Shown here in pieces: positions 46,541 to 57,674 of a DNA stretch of 64,000 bases. Every line of letters begins with the position of its first letter. Position 1 is the stretch's first letter. The stretch covers positions 80,515,765-80,579,764 of the forward strand of contig JASWHV010000011.1 in the NCBI GenBank assembly GCA_030760725.1, in the 5' to 3' direction. Below the pieces are notes generated by a model. The model saw only the letters and a program-made list of their open reading frames with translations, had not been told where the DNA came from and searched no databases. The translations under genes and the position numbers were made by a program. This stretch comes from Neostapfia colusana (taxonomy: Eukaryota; Streptophyta; Magnoliopsida; Poales; Poaceae).

Positions 46541-49500
46541 TGTAACACCCCAAAACTTGTTAAGAGGGGAATTTAAAAATTTTTGGACGTATTGCATGTG
46601 GTGCAGAAATTCAAATTCAAATGGGAATTCAAATTAAACTCAAAATAGAAAAGAAAAAGAAAAAGAAAAAGAAAAAACAAACCCCCCAACCAGTGGGCCG
46701 AAACCCACCAGCCGGTCCACCTCACCCCCGCGCCAGCCCGCAGCCGCGCGCCCCGCTTTCTTCTCACTGACGTGTGGGGCCCGCCATCTTCTTCCTCCTC
46801 TCGCGCGCGCGCTCGGCCGACCGGGACTCCTCTCTCCCCCGAATCAAAACCACCCCGGATACTCGCGTATGCCAGCCGAATTTCAGTTCTGGACGACGCA
46901 AACTCGATCACAACCGAACGCCGCCCTCCCCCGGCTATATAAACACCGGCATCTTCCCGATTTTCACCCGCGGTCAGAGCGACGTGGCCGCTTGTGCGCC
47001 GTCTATTTTAAATCGCACGGTAGAATTGAAATCCCCGTGTACCGGTTCGACGTTATAATCTGAGCCGTCTATTTTAAATCGGACGGTCCACGTCAGCCCC
47101 GCGTTATAAAGGCCGGGATTCTTACGCGCTACCCCCTGGGGATATCGGAAAATACGAGCTAGCCCCGGAAACTTCTGATCTAGCCCCTGGAACTTCAGAA
47201 ATTCATGTAAATTCAATTAAAAATCAGTTTTAGCCCCTGGACTTAATAAAAATTAGCAAAACCCCTCTGTTATGCATAGTTAGGCCCCTGGAAATTCTTA
47301 AAATAATATAATAGACCCTGTAGTGGGGTGAGTTTACCTTTTTAACCCTATGTGATATTAAATTTAGGAATTTGAATATGTGATTAGTATTTAAAATTTA
47401 AAAGATGGGACAAACACATTGTAAATTCAAATTTAAACTTTCCTAGCACTTGGAAAAACTTTGGAGTGAGATAAAAATAGATTTTTAGCTGAAATGAATC
47501 TGTTGAATTGATTGTTCACATTTATTAGTTATAGGGATACATTTTTAGACTAGGAAATAATTCTGAAAATTGGTAAAATAAATGTAAAATAGTTCACATC
47601 AGAGGAGAAGTTCAAAAATATATTATTTAATATTTTAGATCAGAACCTATTCTGTTTAGATGAGGTGTCTTACTAAGTGTGAATATAGCAAGCTAAGTGT
47701 GAATAACTAGAAAATGATAAATGAAGTTTCCAAAATCTAAAGAATTTAGTTTAGGATTGGTAGAAGGTCTGAAAACCATTTGGAGTAGGAAAATACCTTC
47801 CATGCATACTTGGTAGCTAAGATGTGTATCAATTGAATATAAGGAATTTGTTTAAATTGGACATTCATATATATTATGCAAACATAAATCTGAATACAAA
47901 AGTTAGAAATCATATGCACATGTTTAAAAGTGCATGTAAGCCCAAAATCAACACACATAGAGTAACCACAACACATAGAAATGTGAATGACTTTCATAAA
48001 TGTGAATGTGTGGTTTGTATGAAGTGAGAGTGTGAACTAGGTCTTATGGATTGTTGTTTTCTTTTGCTACGTGTGATGGTATGAGTAGAACCTGCTCCAG
48101 AGCAAGTTCTTCCTTTCCAAGATCAGGACTATCCATTCCCAGAGCAGCAGGAAGAAGGCAAGTTTCCTTGACTACTTTGTTCCTATACTAGGATGTGTAG
48201 ATAGAATTATTTGCATTGTCAATTGAAATATGAAACCCATGCTAGGAAGTTTCCCTAGAATTGCATTACCTTGTTTTCCTTGTAGCTTGGGATGGGATTT
48301 TATTTTATTATGTCATTCATTCATATTACTTGTGCTTAGCCATGCTTAGAATGGGATAATTGGGATATGAGATCATCAGTTTATTTACCATACTCTTGAA
48401 TGAGATGTTATGAGTTATGTAGAGGTAGGGATCAAGGCAAGTTGGATGATTTGGTTGGTGTTGGGTGCACGAGACTCGGGTTTGTGTTTAGTACTTGCCT
48501 GGATCCTAAGGACCGGTTCATGGAGCATGTAACCTGGCTTTACCGTGCCAACCACATGCTGAGATGGGGCAGCTTAGACAATTAATTAGGTGTATCCCCG
48601 GCGTAGTATGGGTGTGTTGGATGGTGCGGGGAGTAGGTGTCAGCTGGACTACCATATGAACCGCAAGGCTCAAGAGGGGGCCACTGCAGCGGGGTTGGAG
48701 CCTCTTGTATGCTGTTAGGGGTGAAACCTCAGTGGGCCCACGCTCATCAGGAATCCCTTTGTAAAGGCTTCGTAGTGATCTCCTGGCTACACACCTGGGA
48801 AGTGTGAATGTGGTTCGTAGCCACTGGCATAATGGAGGTTCTTCTAGTCCACCCGACAACGGGGGATGAAATCACTACATGTGGGTACAGTGGTGCAAAC
48901 TCTGCAGAGTCAAAACTGTCATGACAGCCGTGCTCACGGTCAAGAGCGGCTTGGACTTATTCATGATTAGAGGATGATTGGCTTTGGAAGTTGTGGATGT
49001 TAAGCGGGGAGCTTAACATTGGAAATGATGTTATGGTTATTTGATTATGATGATGGGATGGGAGATTGGGATCATTTCACCTATGTAGTAATGTAGATGC
49101 TTAATAAGCTAAGGTGGTAGGCAATAATTGCGTAGTGCTTCAACCATGAGTTCAACATCTCCTTGTTCTAGCCATACATGACATAACTTTCCCACACTTG
49201 CTGAGTACCAATAGTACTCAACCTTGCATATTTGTTGGTTTATATTGCTGCTCAGGTTAAGAGAATAATGTGGTGTTTAATGATCAAGACTTTGGACCTG
49301 AAGAAGGTTTCTAGGTTCATGGAGTCCCCTGGGCAATGCCTGTGACGAAGCCCACAAGAATAATATTTCCGATGTTGTTTTATTTACATATTATGAACTT
49401 ATTATCGTCCATCGAGACGTATGCTATGTAAGACTTATTTATATTCGACACCTGGCTTGTAATAAATGATGTTTCACTATTTGTCATCACATGTATGAGA

Positions 49501-49562
49501 AAATGATCCTGGCATACATGTGATATTCACTCGGTTGTTCTTCGGAGAAACCGGGTGTGACA
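46541..49562 (+). repeat. 3' LTR of family T element, internally deleted (3,022 bp)
   Basis: It is complete at both ends but lacks ~370 bp just after the TATA box: at ~46968 the sequence passes from TTTTCACCC to GCGGTCAGAGCG, skipping the equivalent of about 24950-25318. A smaller gap near 47676 (CTTACTAAGTGTGAATATAGC) removes ~60 bp. The conserved palindromes are at 48899-48939. It shares diagnostic variants with the LTR ending at 34282. The right flank is TCACT, and the element's other flank is lost. Confidence 0.9.
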
Positions 49563-49767
49563 TCACTAAATTGGTAGGTTATAATACTTCATTACTCGTT
49601 AAGTAGATCAGTGGAAAACTCCTAAATATCTCTGCGTTAACAGTTTACTTTTCTGTGAACGGACTAGTCCGCCCCGTGGCTGACTAGTCCGCACTCTGCA
49701 AGCTAATTAGTTTTTATTAAGTCAAATCTCAGGTGTTTCGCCTATTCACCCCTCTAGGCAACTTTCA
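49563..49767 (+). repeat. Copia C2 (SIRE-like) LTR remnant, 3' end
   Basis: It ends CACCCCTCTAGGCAACTTTCA at 49767, the inverted counterpart of the LTR start at 63007 (TGAAAGTTGTCTAGAGG). It contains two CTAGTCCG words (49655, 49683) like those of the C2 LTR. Only ~205 bp remain; the left side is cut by the family T LTR. Confidence 0.7.
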
Positions 49768-49886
49768 ATGTCGTACACACACAACACCACTGTACTGCTT
49801 AGGCCTTTTGGCCTTTTCAACGCACTACTAACACCACTCAGCTCAATATTTTCACTGCACCATGCAGACTTACTACTAGTCACACA

Positions 49887-50038
49887 TAGGGGTGGTAAAC
49901 GGGCTCAGCTCATGGACCCTTTTCATAATTTATTTTGGTCCATATTAAATATTAGTTCAAAATGAATATAAATTTGATACCATACTATTCGATCCGACCC
50001 TTCACATTATTTATTTTTTGGACCTTTTATTGGCCCTG
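49887..50038. mobile_element. hAT-like MITE, 152 bp, with 8-bp TSD
   Basis: GTCACACA occurs at 49879-49886 and again at 50039-50046. The segment between starts TAGGGGTGGTAAACGGGC and its other end, read in reverse complement, starts CAGGGCCAATAAAAGG: short, imperfect terminal inversion. The 8-bp duplication and AGGG-type ends fit the hAT superfamily. Confidence 0.6.
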
Positions 50039-50219
50039 GTCACACATGCACCGTGCTGCACTTAATTTTTTAATAGACATACACACTAACAAATAACAAG
50101 ATTAAACCCAACACTACACACTCGGGTGACATGATGCAGCCAACAAGCGGTGATCCCCCCTGATGTATCAACATTTGGTAAACTATGGACTATCATATTC
50201 TGACCATGTATGATATTTA

Positions 50220-50377
50220 AAGGGCATACCCAGTGCTGAAAGCTCCCACACGTTGTGGGGTCTGGGGAAGGAGATTTCTAGGCAGCCTTCCCCTTGCTTA
50301 TTTTGCAAGGAGGCTATTCGAACCCAGTACCTCCAGGACACGAGACTCTACCACTGCGACAGGTCTGCCCTTTCGAT
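50220..50377 (-). mobile_element. tRNA-derived SINE (Au-like), 158 bp, with 15-bp TSD
   Basis: The perfect direct repeat CATGTATGATATTTA flanks it at 50205-50219 and 50378-50392. On the minus strand it begins GGGCAGACCTGTCGCAGTGG with an A-box-like CGCAGTGGTAGAG. A B-box-like GGGTTCGAATAGCC follows ~30 bp later. It ends with GGGAGCTTTCAGCACTGGG and CCCTTTA, the tail form of grass Au-type SINEs. Confidence 0.8.
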
Positions 50378-50399
50378 CATGTATGATATTTACAAAAGA

Positions 50400-50800
50400 A
50401 ATATCTTAAAGACTTGTAAGATGTCTAACCTCATTGTTAACATGACTATAAACCGACCTACCACAACCAGAGTTTTGAAAAGTGTGAATAATAGAGGCAC
50501 AGTTAGTTTGGACTAGGATTTGGTCCTCAAACCACTCCCTCGCTAAATTAATGCCTTCCGTAACCGCACTGATTTCAGCTTTCATGATGTCACTACAACT
50601 GAATAGATACTGGTAAGTCGATAAATATCTGTACACTTCGAGCCCCTTAGAATCACCCTAGTACTAGCCTTATCAGAATAGTCAAATGGACCATCAACGA
50701 ACAATGCTACATAATCTGAAGCAGGCTTCAGCCAAGATGGGCACTTAGGCCATGGTGATGCCTTGATGGAGGAACTCAAGTAATAAAAGGCTTGCTTTCC
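50400..50800 (-). pseudogene. L1 LINE C-terminal RNase H domain (decayed)
   Basis: Two overlapping frames carry a plant RNase H-like (RVT_3) domain: PSWLKPASDYVALFVDGPFD (~50740-50680) and, after a frameshift, MKAEISAVTEGINLAREWFE (~50590-50530), then QTNCASIIHTFQNSG. The first catalytic Asp lies in FVDG and the Glu in KAEI. The later Asp, usually in SDC or TDC, is Asn (TNC). It forms the 3' coding end of the LINE that runs leftward from ~53690. Confidence 0.75.
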
Positions 50801-51062
50801 TTTAATACCATCGGCAACAAAATTTTGTCAGATGAGGAACAATGAGTCGAAATACTGAGCACAAGTACCGCGTTGATACCTTAAAACAAGGGTGATCAAC
50901 TTGTCATGGACAAAATCATTCCTGAGGTTCCATATTCTCCGTAGCAGCATTATAATCATGTTTTGCACCTCGGCTGAAACTTAGTCGAGAAGATGGAATA
51001 GCCATTACAAACTTGAATTTTCGAATACTATGATAGTTTGGCAAAGGTCTTCCCTCATGTTG

Positions 51063-51290
51063 TCCTATAGATTAACTGCATTAGTACAGGTAATCAGGCA
51101 GTGGAATGAGTCTTCCAATACAGCATCACAGAGGCCACATACATCTAGGACCCCCAGGTGTTGCCTCTTCATATTAGAATAAGTTACTAACGCATCAGTA
51201 ATCACCTTTAAAGCAAAGATTTTCATTTTTGGAGAACTGAGGAATTCCATATTAATTTCCACATTGGTCTTGATCCATCAGGTTTGAAAC
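51063..51290 (-). pseudogene. L1 LINE zinc-finger (zf-RVT) domain (decayed)
   Basis: PKMKIFALKVITDAL, then VCGLCDAVLEDSFHCLITC: the zf-RVT pattern with paired cysteines and HC that sits between RT and RNase H in plant L1 elements. Continuing left in frame are IMLLRRIWNLRNDFVHD and stops, which link it to the RNase H part. Confidence 0.75.
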
Positions 51291-52529
51291 CCGTTGCACC
51301 CCCTACAGTATGATCAATATGAGATGATATAGCGAGATACGCAGTTTTGACGGAAAAAATTACTGATTTCTCTGGTGCCACACAATCTAATCCTGTTCAA
51401 TTGCTTCCACATCAACCAGAAGGAAGAATCTATAGAGGCGTGAAGAGTCCCATGCACCATCTGTTGGAATTTGGCCTCTATAGGCAGAAGTCTTTCATGG
51501 GCTAATTTGTGTGGACCGAATATCCTGATGAAAAAGACAATATGGTGTGTAGAGTGGCATGAGTCTTTAGTATTTTTATCTAGGGTAGACGCACTCCAAT
51601 ATATATAGTGGTTCTTTGAGTGGTTCTCAACATGAGAATAATAAAGGACTGTGAGATTGCTAGGAGCACAAACACACACGCACGCACGCGGGGGTTCGCC
51701 TTTTACTCGTGTTCAACGCATGACTCATGACTTGCGCTATCGTATCGTGACGAATTGTGTTCTATCAATCGGTTTTATTTGCTATCACGCGTATAAAGCG
51801 GTGCTCTATCAACACCTAGACTATCATCTCAACATGAGGAGTAAATGTGCATGTTTATTATGCATTATGCTCTTTTACTGGTCTTATCATGAGGAGAAAC
51901 TGAGAGTAATTAGAAGCGTAATTGTGTAGATTTATTACATATTCTGATCCATTACTGGTATCATTATGAGGAGAAATTGAGAGCATAATTGTACACGTTT
52001 AATATGTATTATGTGCATTATTGCTCCCTTTAATTGCACGTTAAAAGAATCCAGGAGCCAGTTTTCTGAAATAATGACAAATCGAATTAAAAGAAGACGT
52101 CCTGGTTACTACAGAAAAACACATAGAAACTCACCTCAAACGTAATTGTTTTCTACGCAGACGTTTTCTGTCCGTGCAGCAAATTGAGGGAGAGCAGTGC
52201 CTCCGAGCTCTGAAGGTCTGCACGGGTGCCGACGATTTGAGAAGTGCACTCGCACGATCGCTGACTGCACTTCCATCAACATCGACTTCATTATCAAGTT
52301 CATCGTCTCATCCTCTACTTCATAACAGGATTCTCTGTAAGTATATCACTCGATCCACGTTTATTTAAGGTTATTATGTTTTTATTAGGCAATCTGTCTT
52401 TCCATCTTCTGTATGATCATTTTTGTGTAGTACTAGCATAAATTATGTTGATTGTTAGTATACATGTTCTATTTGATTTTCTGTTTCAGTTCATGAAATT
52501 AATCAATTGCCATGTTAATTTTCCAACAC
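51291..52529. other. Unassigned sequence between LINE parts
   Basis: About 1.2 kb where only a few hundred bases of LINE would be expected, so an old insertion is likely. It includes ACACACGCACGCACGCG (51672-51690), repeated GAGGAGAAACTGAGAG words (51892, 51969) and a GC-richer stretch at 52170-52330. A 121-codon minus frame (51314-51679) has no family that I recognise. Confidence 0.4.
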
Positions 52530-53690
52530 CATCCTCATTCAAGAAATCCATCACTCCATTATATCCCCTTTGAGATATATGGCAAAAGCTTAGCCTATGG
52601 GGGTCCATGGATCTCTCCATACCCTAATGTCAACTATCCATAGCATTTTTCCCCAATAATTCCAACTCATGTTCTACTCATTTCTAGACCACCGAGGTAT
52701 CAAGTAGATTGTTTGATGGGTAATATTTGGCCTTCAATAATTAAGCACATAATCTCTCAGGCTTATCAACTAGCCGCCATGCATGTTTTGCTAGAAGTGC
52801 TTCATTAAACAATCTCATGTCTATAGATCACAAGCCTCCATGATATTTGGGTAATATCATTCTTTAACAAGAAAGCCATGTTATTTTCCTTTTGCCATTC
52901 TCTACTCCCCACCAATATTATTGAACAAGCTTAGTCAACTAATCCAAATAGATGATGGAAACTTTGGAATACACTCATTACATATATTGGAATAGCTTAC
53001 GTCACCACCTTTATCAATATCTCCTTGGCCCCGATGGCAACGTGTACTTGTCGGTCCAATCAATCAAAAGTTTACTCAATCTTGCTTGTAATGACTCAAA
53101 ACACTATTTGTATATACGACTTTCCGGGACGGGAAACCCAAATACTTTGGACCAAACACATTCAATATATGCTTTAATTACCTTCTCTATCAGACATGAT
53201 TCTACAAACAAGATGGAATATTTCCCCGGATTAACAAGTTGACCGGTTGTTACGGTATAAGTGTTCAAGACATCCTTAATCCCAGTAGCTAGCTTGCACT
53301 GCATTAACTATAAAGAACATTATAGTATCGTATATGAAAAGCAAGTGGGAGATACTATGAGCCATTCAACAAATTTTATAGGATCTAACATTTTATCATT
53401 ATTTGCCTTGTATAATAACCAGATAAATCATCAATAACAACTAAAAATAAGAATGAGGATAATGGGTCACCATGATAAAGCCTACGGGAAGGTGAATAAT
53501 TTATTGAGAAGTTTCTCATTAAATTGTACTGCATACTTCACCAAGGTAACACACTATTGTTCAAGAGATCTAGGTAGCTGAGAAACCCCATTTGAGTATG
53601 GCTCACTCTAGAAAATCTTAATCCACACGACCATAAGCCTTTTATAGATCCAGTTTATAAGCACAATAACTGCAATCTAAATGATAGGCC
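52530..53690 (-). pseudogene. L1 LINE reverse transcriptase (decayed)
   Basis: Read on the minus strand through several frames: VKFNEK-like text, GDPLSSFLFLVVIDDL (~53480-53430), the catalytic box degraded to LLFIYDT (~53345-53325) where FADD is usual, and TGIKDVLNTYTVTTGQLVNPGK (53290-53220). Further along are LIKG..., CIPKFPSSI and WWG, then RLFNEALLAKHAWRLVDKPE (~52815-52755) and KYYPSNNLLDT. This is the RT palm, thumb and following region of an L1-clade element. Stops and shifts are many, so it is old. Confidence 0.8.
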
Positions 53691-54300
53691 TGATACTAAA
53701 TAGCGAAGTCGTCCACGAATCTAAGAGAGAGAGTGACGAAGGGGGAGACAGAGGAGGTAGACACGACCAAAGATTGGTAGGTTAAGAGCTTCTATGTCTT
53801 GCGATGTCGTGACAGAAGGTTAGGAAGGCGCAACGGCTAGCCATGAGTGAGGCGGTGCACAGGCGGGCGGCACTGGAGCGAGAGCACGCGCGAGTGACGC
53901 CGGTGCGTGAGCGTGACGGTGACATCTTGTGGCGCGACGACGTCTCCGGTGGCTGGGTAAGGCATTGAGATTAATTTTCTTCGTAGACCTACATAGTCCA
54001 AGTGATGATGTGTTAATTATGTGCGCCAGTGGACTATTGGAGCTGAATCCGGAATACAACTAAAAAAGAAATATCCTGAATTTAAAACAGGAAACGTCAA
54101 AACTGTTTGAAAAGCTCTGAAATCCGTTTTTGATCCCGATCCTGATGAACCCCGACTCATTTTTATCCAGATTCTAAATAACATTCGAATAATTATAAAA
54201 CAAAGGGGGAAAATGACATTAGGGACGGGATGGGATTCTCTGAGTACAGTTTTCACCTCTAATATTAAACCAAACGCGGTTATGTTGTCTCCGTGTGCAT
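53691..54300. other. Intergenic stretch upstream of the GIF gene
   Basis: 53720-53950 is GC-rich with GAGAGAGAG and GCGCG words and no supported gene. 54010-54275 ends TTTTCACCTCTA, which in reverse resembles a hAT start (TAGAGGTGAAAA), but no partner end or TSD was found. The GIF promoter should lie here; I see no certain TATA box. Confidence 0.4.
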
Positions 54301-54454
54301 TGTGTATCTGATTCGCCGTTGGCTTTCATTTTGAGCAGGTCTGCAGCGGGCGCTTCGTCGCAATTCAACACTCGCCACTCCAGCCGCCCAAACCCTCCTC
54401 CAAACCCCCCAAATCCACCCACCCAAGAAACCGGAGCCAGCAGCAGGGGAGCAG

Positions 54455-54523
54455 ATGCCGCAGCCGCAAGCGCCGGCGATGGCCCCAGCGTCAGCCGGAA
54501 TCACCACCGAGCAGATCCAGAAG
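54455..54523 (+). CDS. GIF: GRF-interacting factor (GIF/AN3, SSXT family), exon 1
   Basis: Codes for MPQPQAPAMAPASAGITTEQIQK, 23 codons, and ends at a GT donor (AAG|GTCCTC) in phase 0. ITTEQIQK is the start of the SNH/SSXT domain of plant GIF proteins, and the short Pro/Ala/Gln leader is typical of grass members. GIFs are nuclear transcription co-activators that bind the QLQ domain of growth-regulating factors and help recruit SWI/SNF remodellers; they promote cell proliferation in leaves and flowers. The 5' UTR is CT- and CCAAACCC-rich (54340-54450). Intron 1 spans 54524-55747 (1,224 bp). Confidence 0.9.
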
Positions 54524-55747
54524 GTCCTCCTCTCGCCACAACCTATCCGTCCTCCCGGTTGGGCTCCGCGTGCGTGTGTATGTGTGTGTGTGGGGGGCGC
54601 TTTTGGGGGCCGTTTCCAGTCAAAGATTGGCTCCCTTTGCTAGAATTAATAAGATGGGTTTATGTACTGGATCGATTAGAGATGGGTTTGGATTGGTGCA
54701 TTACTTTTGACCCCCCTCTGATCTGACCAGCTTTGGCTGAAGCGGGCGACTCAGTGTTAGGGATCAGTAAAGCGGGGAATAACAGCTTGTGTGAGTGTAC
54801 CATTCGTTGGCATTTCACTGGCTCCTTTAATGTAGCAAGGTCCGATGTCATATTGCTTTGAGCACAACCAAACTGTTAATTTTCCATGTGCGTTGACCTC
54901 ATAACTTGCACTCATCTACACTCCATAGCCTGCAAAGAGCTCTCTATGCTTCAAACATTTAGGTTCCTTCCTGTTTTGATTTCAATGTGTTGTGTTGTGA
55001 TGGAAGATGCCATGACACATTTGATTGCATCTTTGTGGATTATATGCTTTTTGTTGTTTTGAAAATTTCTTAGTTCGGAATTACCTTTTCTACTTCAACT
55101 TTTCAAATTGTCCTTGGCTTGGAAAGGAAAACTGCTCACTCTATCAAGCCTCTGTTCCGTCTCATCTGTTAATTTTCTCATCTTTGGGTAATACTCTTTT
55201 ATTTTCTTAATTAGTACTTGAGTTTTTCTAGTATTTGAACGACCAGCGTGCATTGTGTACTACTGGCATCTCATTAGTTGAAAAAGAATAACATAATTTT
55301 GCCTAATGCCCTGCTGATAGCAATGCATATCATTCTTATTGCCGTTGAAGAATAGTTTTATATAAACATACTTGAATAATTCCAAATTACTGTTCAAGCC
55401 TGGTCTACCACCTTTTTGTAGCCTAATAGACCAAACATTTGCACTTCAAGAATATTGAACATACCATTGACTCCAACTAGTATTTAGTTCAATAACTTTA
55501 CCATTAAGTCACGTAGTTTGTCTTCTGCTATCTGGGCATTCAATTGGTTATACAGCTCATTCTTGGAAAATCAGTTTATGTATATCCTGTGATGATGTGT
55601 TCATCTGTTCTCATGGAACTAACACATTTAGTATGGTATAGTATTACATATTATAGTTTTGCTCATATTAAAGTTTGAATTCAATGTCTTTTTGTATGTT
55701 CTATTGAAAATTTTCATTTGTGCTAATTGATCCCATTTTTTTTGCAG
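54524..55747 (+). other. GIF intron 1
   Basis: Bounded by GT (54524) and AG (55747) and joins two phase-0 exons. It contains a (GT)n run near 54575-54595 and is otherwise AT-rich unique-looking sequence. I see no transposon in it. Confidence 0.8.
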
Positions 55748-55828
55748 TATCTGGATGAGAACAAGCAACTCATTTTGGCTATTTTGGAAAATCAGAATCT
55801 GGGGAAGCTGGCAGAATGTGCTCAGTAT
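55748..55828 (+). CDS. GIF: GRF-interacting factor (GIF/AN3), exon 2
   Basis: It follows a T-rich tract and TTTGCAG acceptor. Its 27 codons include YLDENKQLILAILENQNLG and KLAECAQY, the core of the SNH domain, with no change from the family consensus that I can see. The donor is TAT|GTAAAT, phase 0. The next exon should start QAQLQKNLLYLAAIAD; it is not found up to 64000. Either intron 2 exceeds 8 kb because of nested transposons, or the gene is broken here. Perfect conservation of both exons and splice sites favours a live or recently live gene. Confidence 0.9.
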
Positions 55829-55892
55829 GTAAATATTTAAACCTTCTTATGCAGTTTTACTATTTCATATGACCTTTCATTTAACTAAATGA

Positions 55893-56550
55893 CAGTGTTA
55901 TCCTAAACGGTAAACGGTAAACAGTCGGTGGAGCTCTGTTTACCGTTTAGAAGGTTTAGACGGCGTTTAAACGGTGTTTAAACGGATTAAACGGCGTGTA
56001 CTGTAGCAGCAAGAAAAAATATTTTTTACTATTCTGCTCTATGGTAGATTTTCAAATCAAGTTCAAATTCATGTTAGGAAATAGGAATAAATTTAACATC
56101 GACATTATATAAAAATTAAAGAGACAATCACAATATCAGACCACCAAATAATAATATTGAGACTGAAAAATTGTGCATGTAGTAAACTAAACAAATATTT
56201 TAACCTTCAGCTGCTAATGCTGTTTTTATTATATTTTTTGAAACACAAGTAATATAACTTCTAATGTGTTTAAGTGAAGCTTAGAAAATGTTTTGATTTT
56301 AATCAATTTTGTGATATTAATTTGAAATCTGGATCTGACTTAGAATTGTAAGTTCACTTTGCCTAAACGGTTCTAAACACGTTTAAACACGTTTAAAATC
56401 CGTTTCGTTTAGCCCGTTTAAACGGGCGTTGACCCGTTTAAACGGGTCAACCGTTTAATCTACCGTTTAGGGGCTAAACTATGCAGTTGCCCTCTGTTTA
56501 GCGTTTAAACACGTTTAAACAGGTCGTTTAGGCCGTTTAGGATAACACTG
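55893..56550. mobile_element. TIR element with AAACGG-rich ends, copy 1
   Basis: It starts CAGTGTTATCCTAAACGG and ends CCGTTTAGGATAACACTG, an 18-bp inverted terminal repeat. The subterminal zones are packed with AAACGG and CGTTTAAAC words on both sides (55915-56000 and 56360-56530). It is AT-rich inside and non-coding. No TSD was identified. The superfamily is uncertain; hAT-like is the best guess. Confidence 0.75.
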
Positions 56551-56552
56551 CC

Positions 56553-57392
56553 GATGTTATCCTAAACGGTAAACGGTAGATAGTCGGTGGAGGTCTGTTT
56601 ACCGTTTAGCCTGTCTAAACGGTGTTTAAACGGTGTTTAGACGGATTAAACGGTTTGTACTGTAGCTACGCTGTTGCAACAAGTAAAATATATAACTTTA
56701 ATATATAAGCCCCGTCTTCACAACTAAAGTACATAACTTACAATAAATCACATGAATGTTATTTAGATAAATTAGAACCCCATACTCTTATTGAGTTTCA
56801 GCTGTCCTGCAACTCTCAAACATGAAAATCTAGCAAGTTATAAAATAAAAGGCTAATAAAAGATGTAATTCACATGTGTCATATGTATACTCTATGTTTC
56901 TGATATGAGAAAGCGCGCGGGGAGACTGAGCTGCGTGTGCCACGTAGGGACTCGGGGCACGGGTTCGGAGTATGTGGTAGGGAGATGGTGGGAGAGGGCG
57001 ATCAAGCTGCGCGTGGGCGGTGGCTGATGACGGGCTACTTCGGTTGCGAGCCAAGAGGGCGGGGGCATACCTGGTGGCAGCGGATCGACGGCAGATCAAA
57101 TACTACAACAAACTCATATCGGCATAATCAATAGGAGTCTTCGATCGCGTGCAGTTTAATGGGCTGAAAAAACCTAGTTCTAACATTTTCACTTCGCCTA
57201 AACGGGTCAAAACGCGTTTAAATACGAATAGAAACCGTTTTGTTTAATCCATTTACACCGTTAAATGGCCGTTGACCCGTTTAAAGGGGTCAACCGTTTA
57301 AATGTCCGTTTAGGGCCTAAACTACACAGTACGTGTTTGTTTACCGTTTAAACACGTTTAAACGGCTGTTTAATACCGTTTAGGATAACACT
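56553..57392. mobile_element. TIR element with AAACGG-rich ends, copy 2
   Basis: It begins 3 bp after copy 1 with GATGTTATCCTAAACGG and ends CCGTTTAGGATAACACT. The subterminal AAACGG and GTTTAAAC arrays match copy 1 (56565-56660, 57185-57390). The middle differs: a GC-rich insert (56910-57080) is absent from copy 1. It abuts an RTE scrap at 57393. Confidence 0.75.
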
Positions 57393-57432
57393 ATTCGGTG
57401 CCACCCCTAGCCTATCACGAATCGCCTCGTTC
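57393..57432 (-). repeat. RTE LINE scrap
   Basis: About 40 bp matching the minus strand of the RTE 3' coding region (GCCACCCCTAGCCTATCACGAATCGCCTCG), the same stretch as 58290-58322. It is cut on the left by the TIR element. Confidence 0.65.
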
Positions 57433-57659
57433 ATTGGCAGTGAGCGAATTTAATTTGCTGTGGTGTGTGTATGGCATCGTCTAGGTGTCCACCTAATCGC
57501 CTCAGCAGTGAGAAGGGGCTAGGCTGACATACCTCATCTCACCGCCTTTACAACATAATTACCTATAACTGCGTTCTACTTTACACATTATCCAAAGATC
57601 CGTGTTAGTTGATGCCATGATTTGGACTTTGTTAGTTCATTGCTTTTTTGTATGTGTGT
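57433..57659. other. Unassigned spacer
   Basis: About 230 bp between RTE scraps. It has no frame and no repeat that I recognise, apart from a short TGTGTGTTTGTGTGTG run at its right edge (57652 onward). Confidence 0.35.
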
Positions 57660-57674
57660 TTGTGTGTGCGCGCG

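Noticed and set aside
51314..51679. 121-codon minus frame beside the LINE
   Set aside because: It lies where L1 sequence might be expected, but I could not match it to the RT-to-zinc-finger linker or another family. Left as unassigned.
52174..52368. 64-codon frame resembling a first exon followed by a GTAAGT donor
   Set aside because: TCTGTAAGTATATC at ~52333 is a good donor, but no second exon or recognisable product was found. It is flanked by LINE parts, so a chance match is likelier.
54010..54275. Possible hAT element ending TTTTCACCTCTA
   Set aside because: No partner terminus and no 8-bp duplication could be found.
56830..57134. Opposed frames of 89 and 65 codons in the TIR element insert
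   Set aside because: Short, GC-driven and overlapping on both strands. They could be captured sequence but are not supported as a gene.
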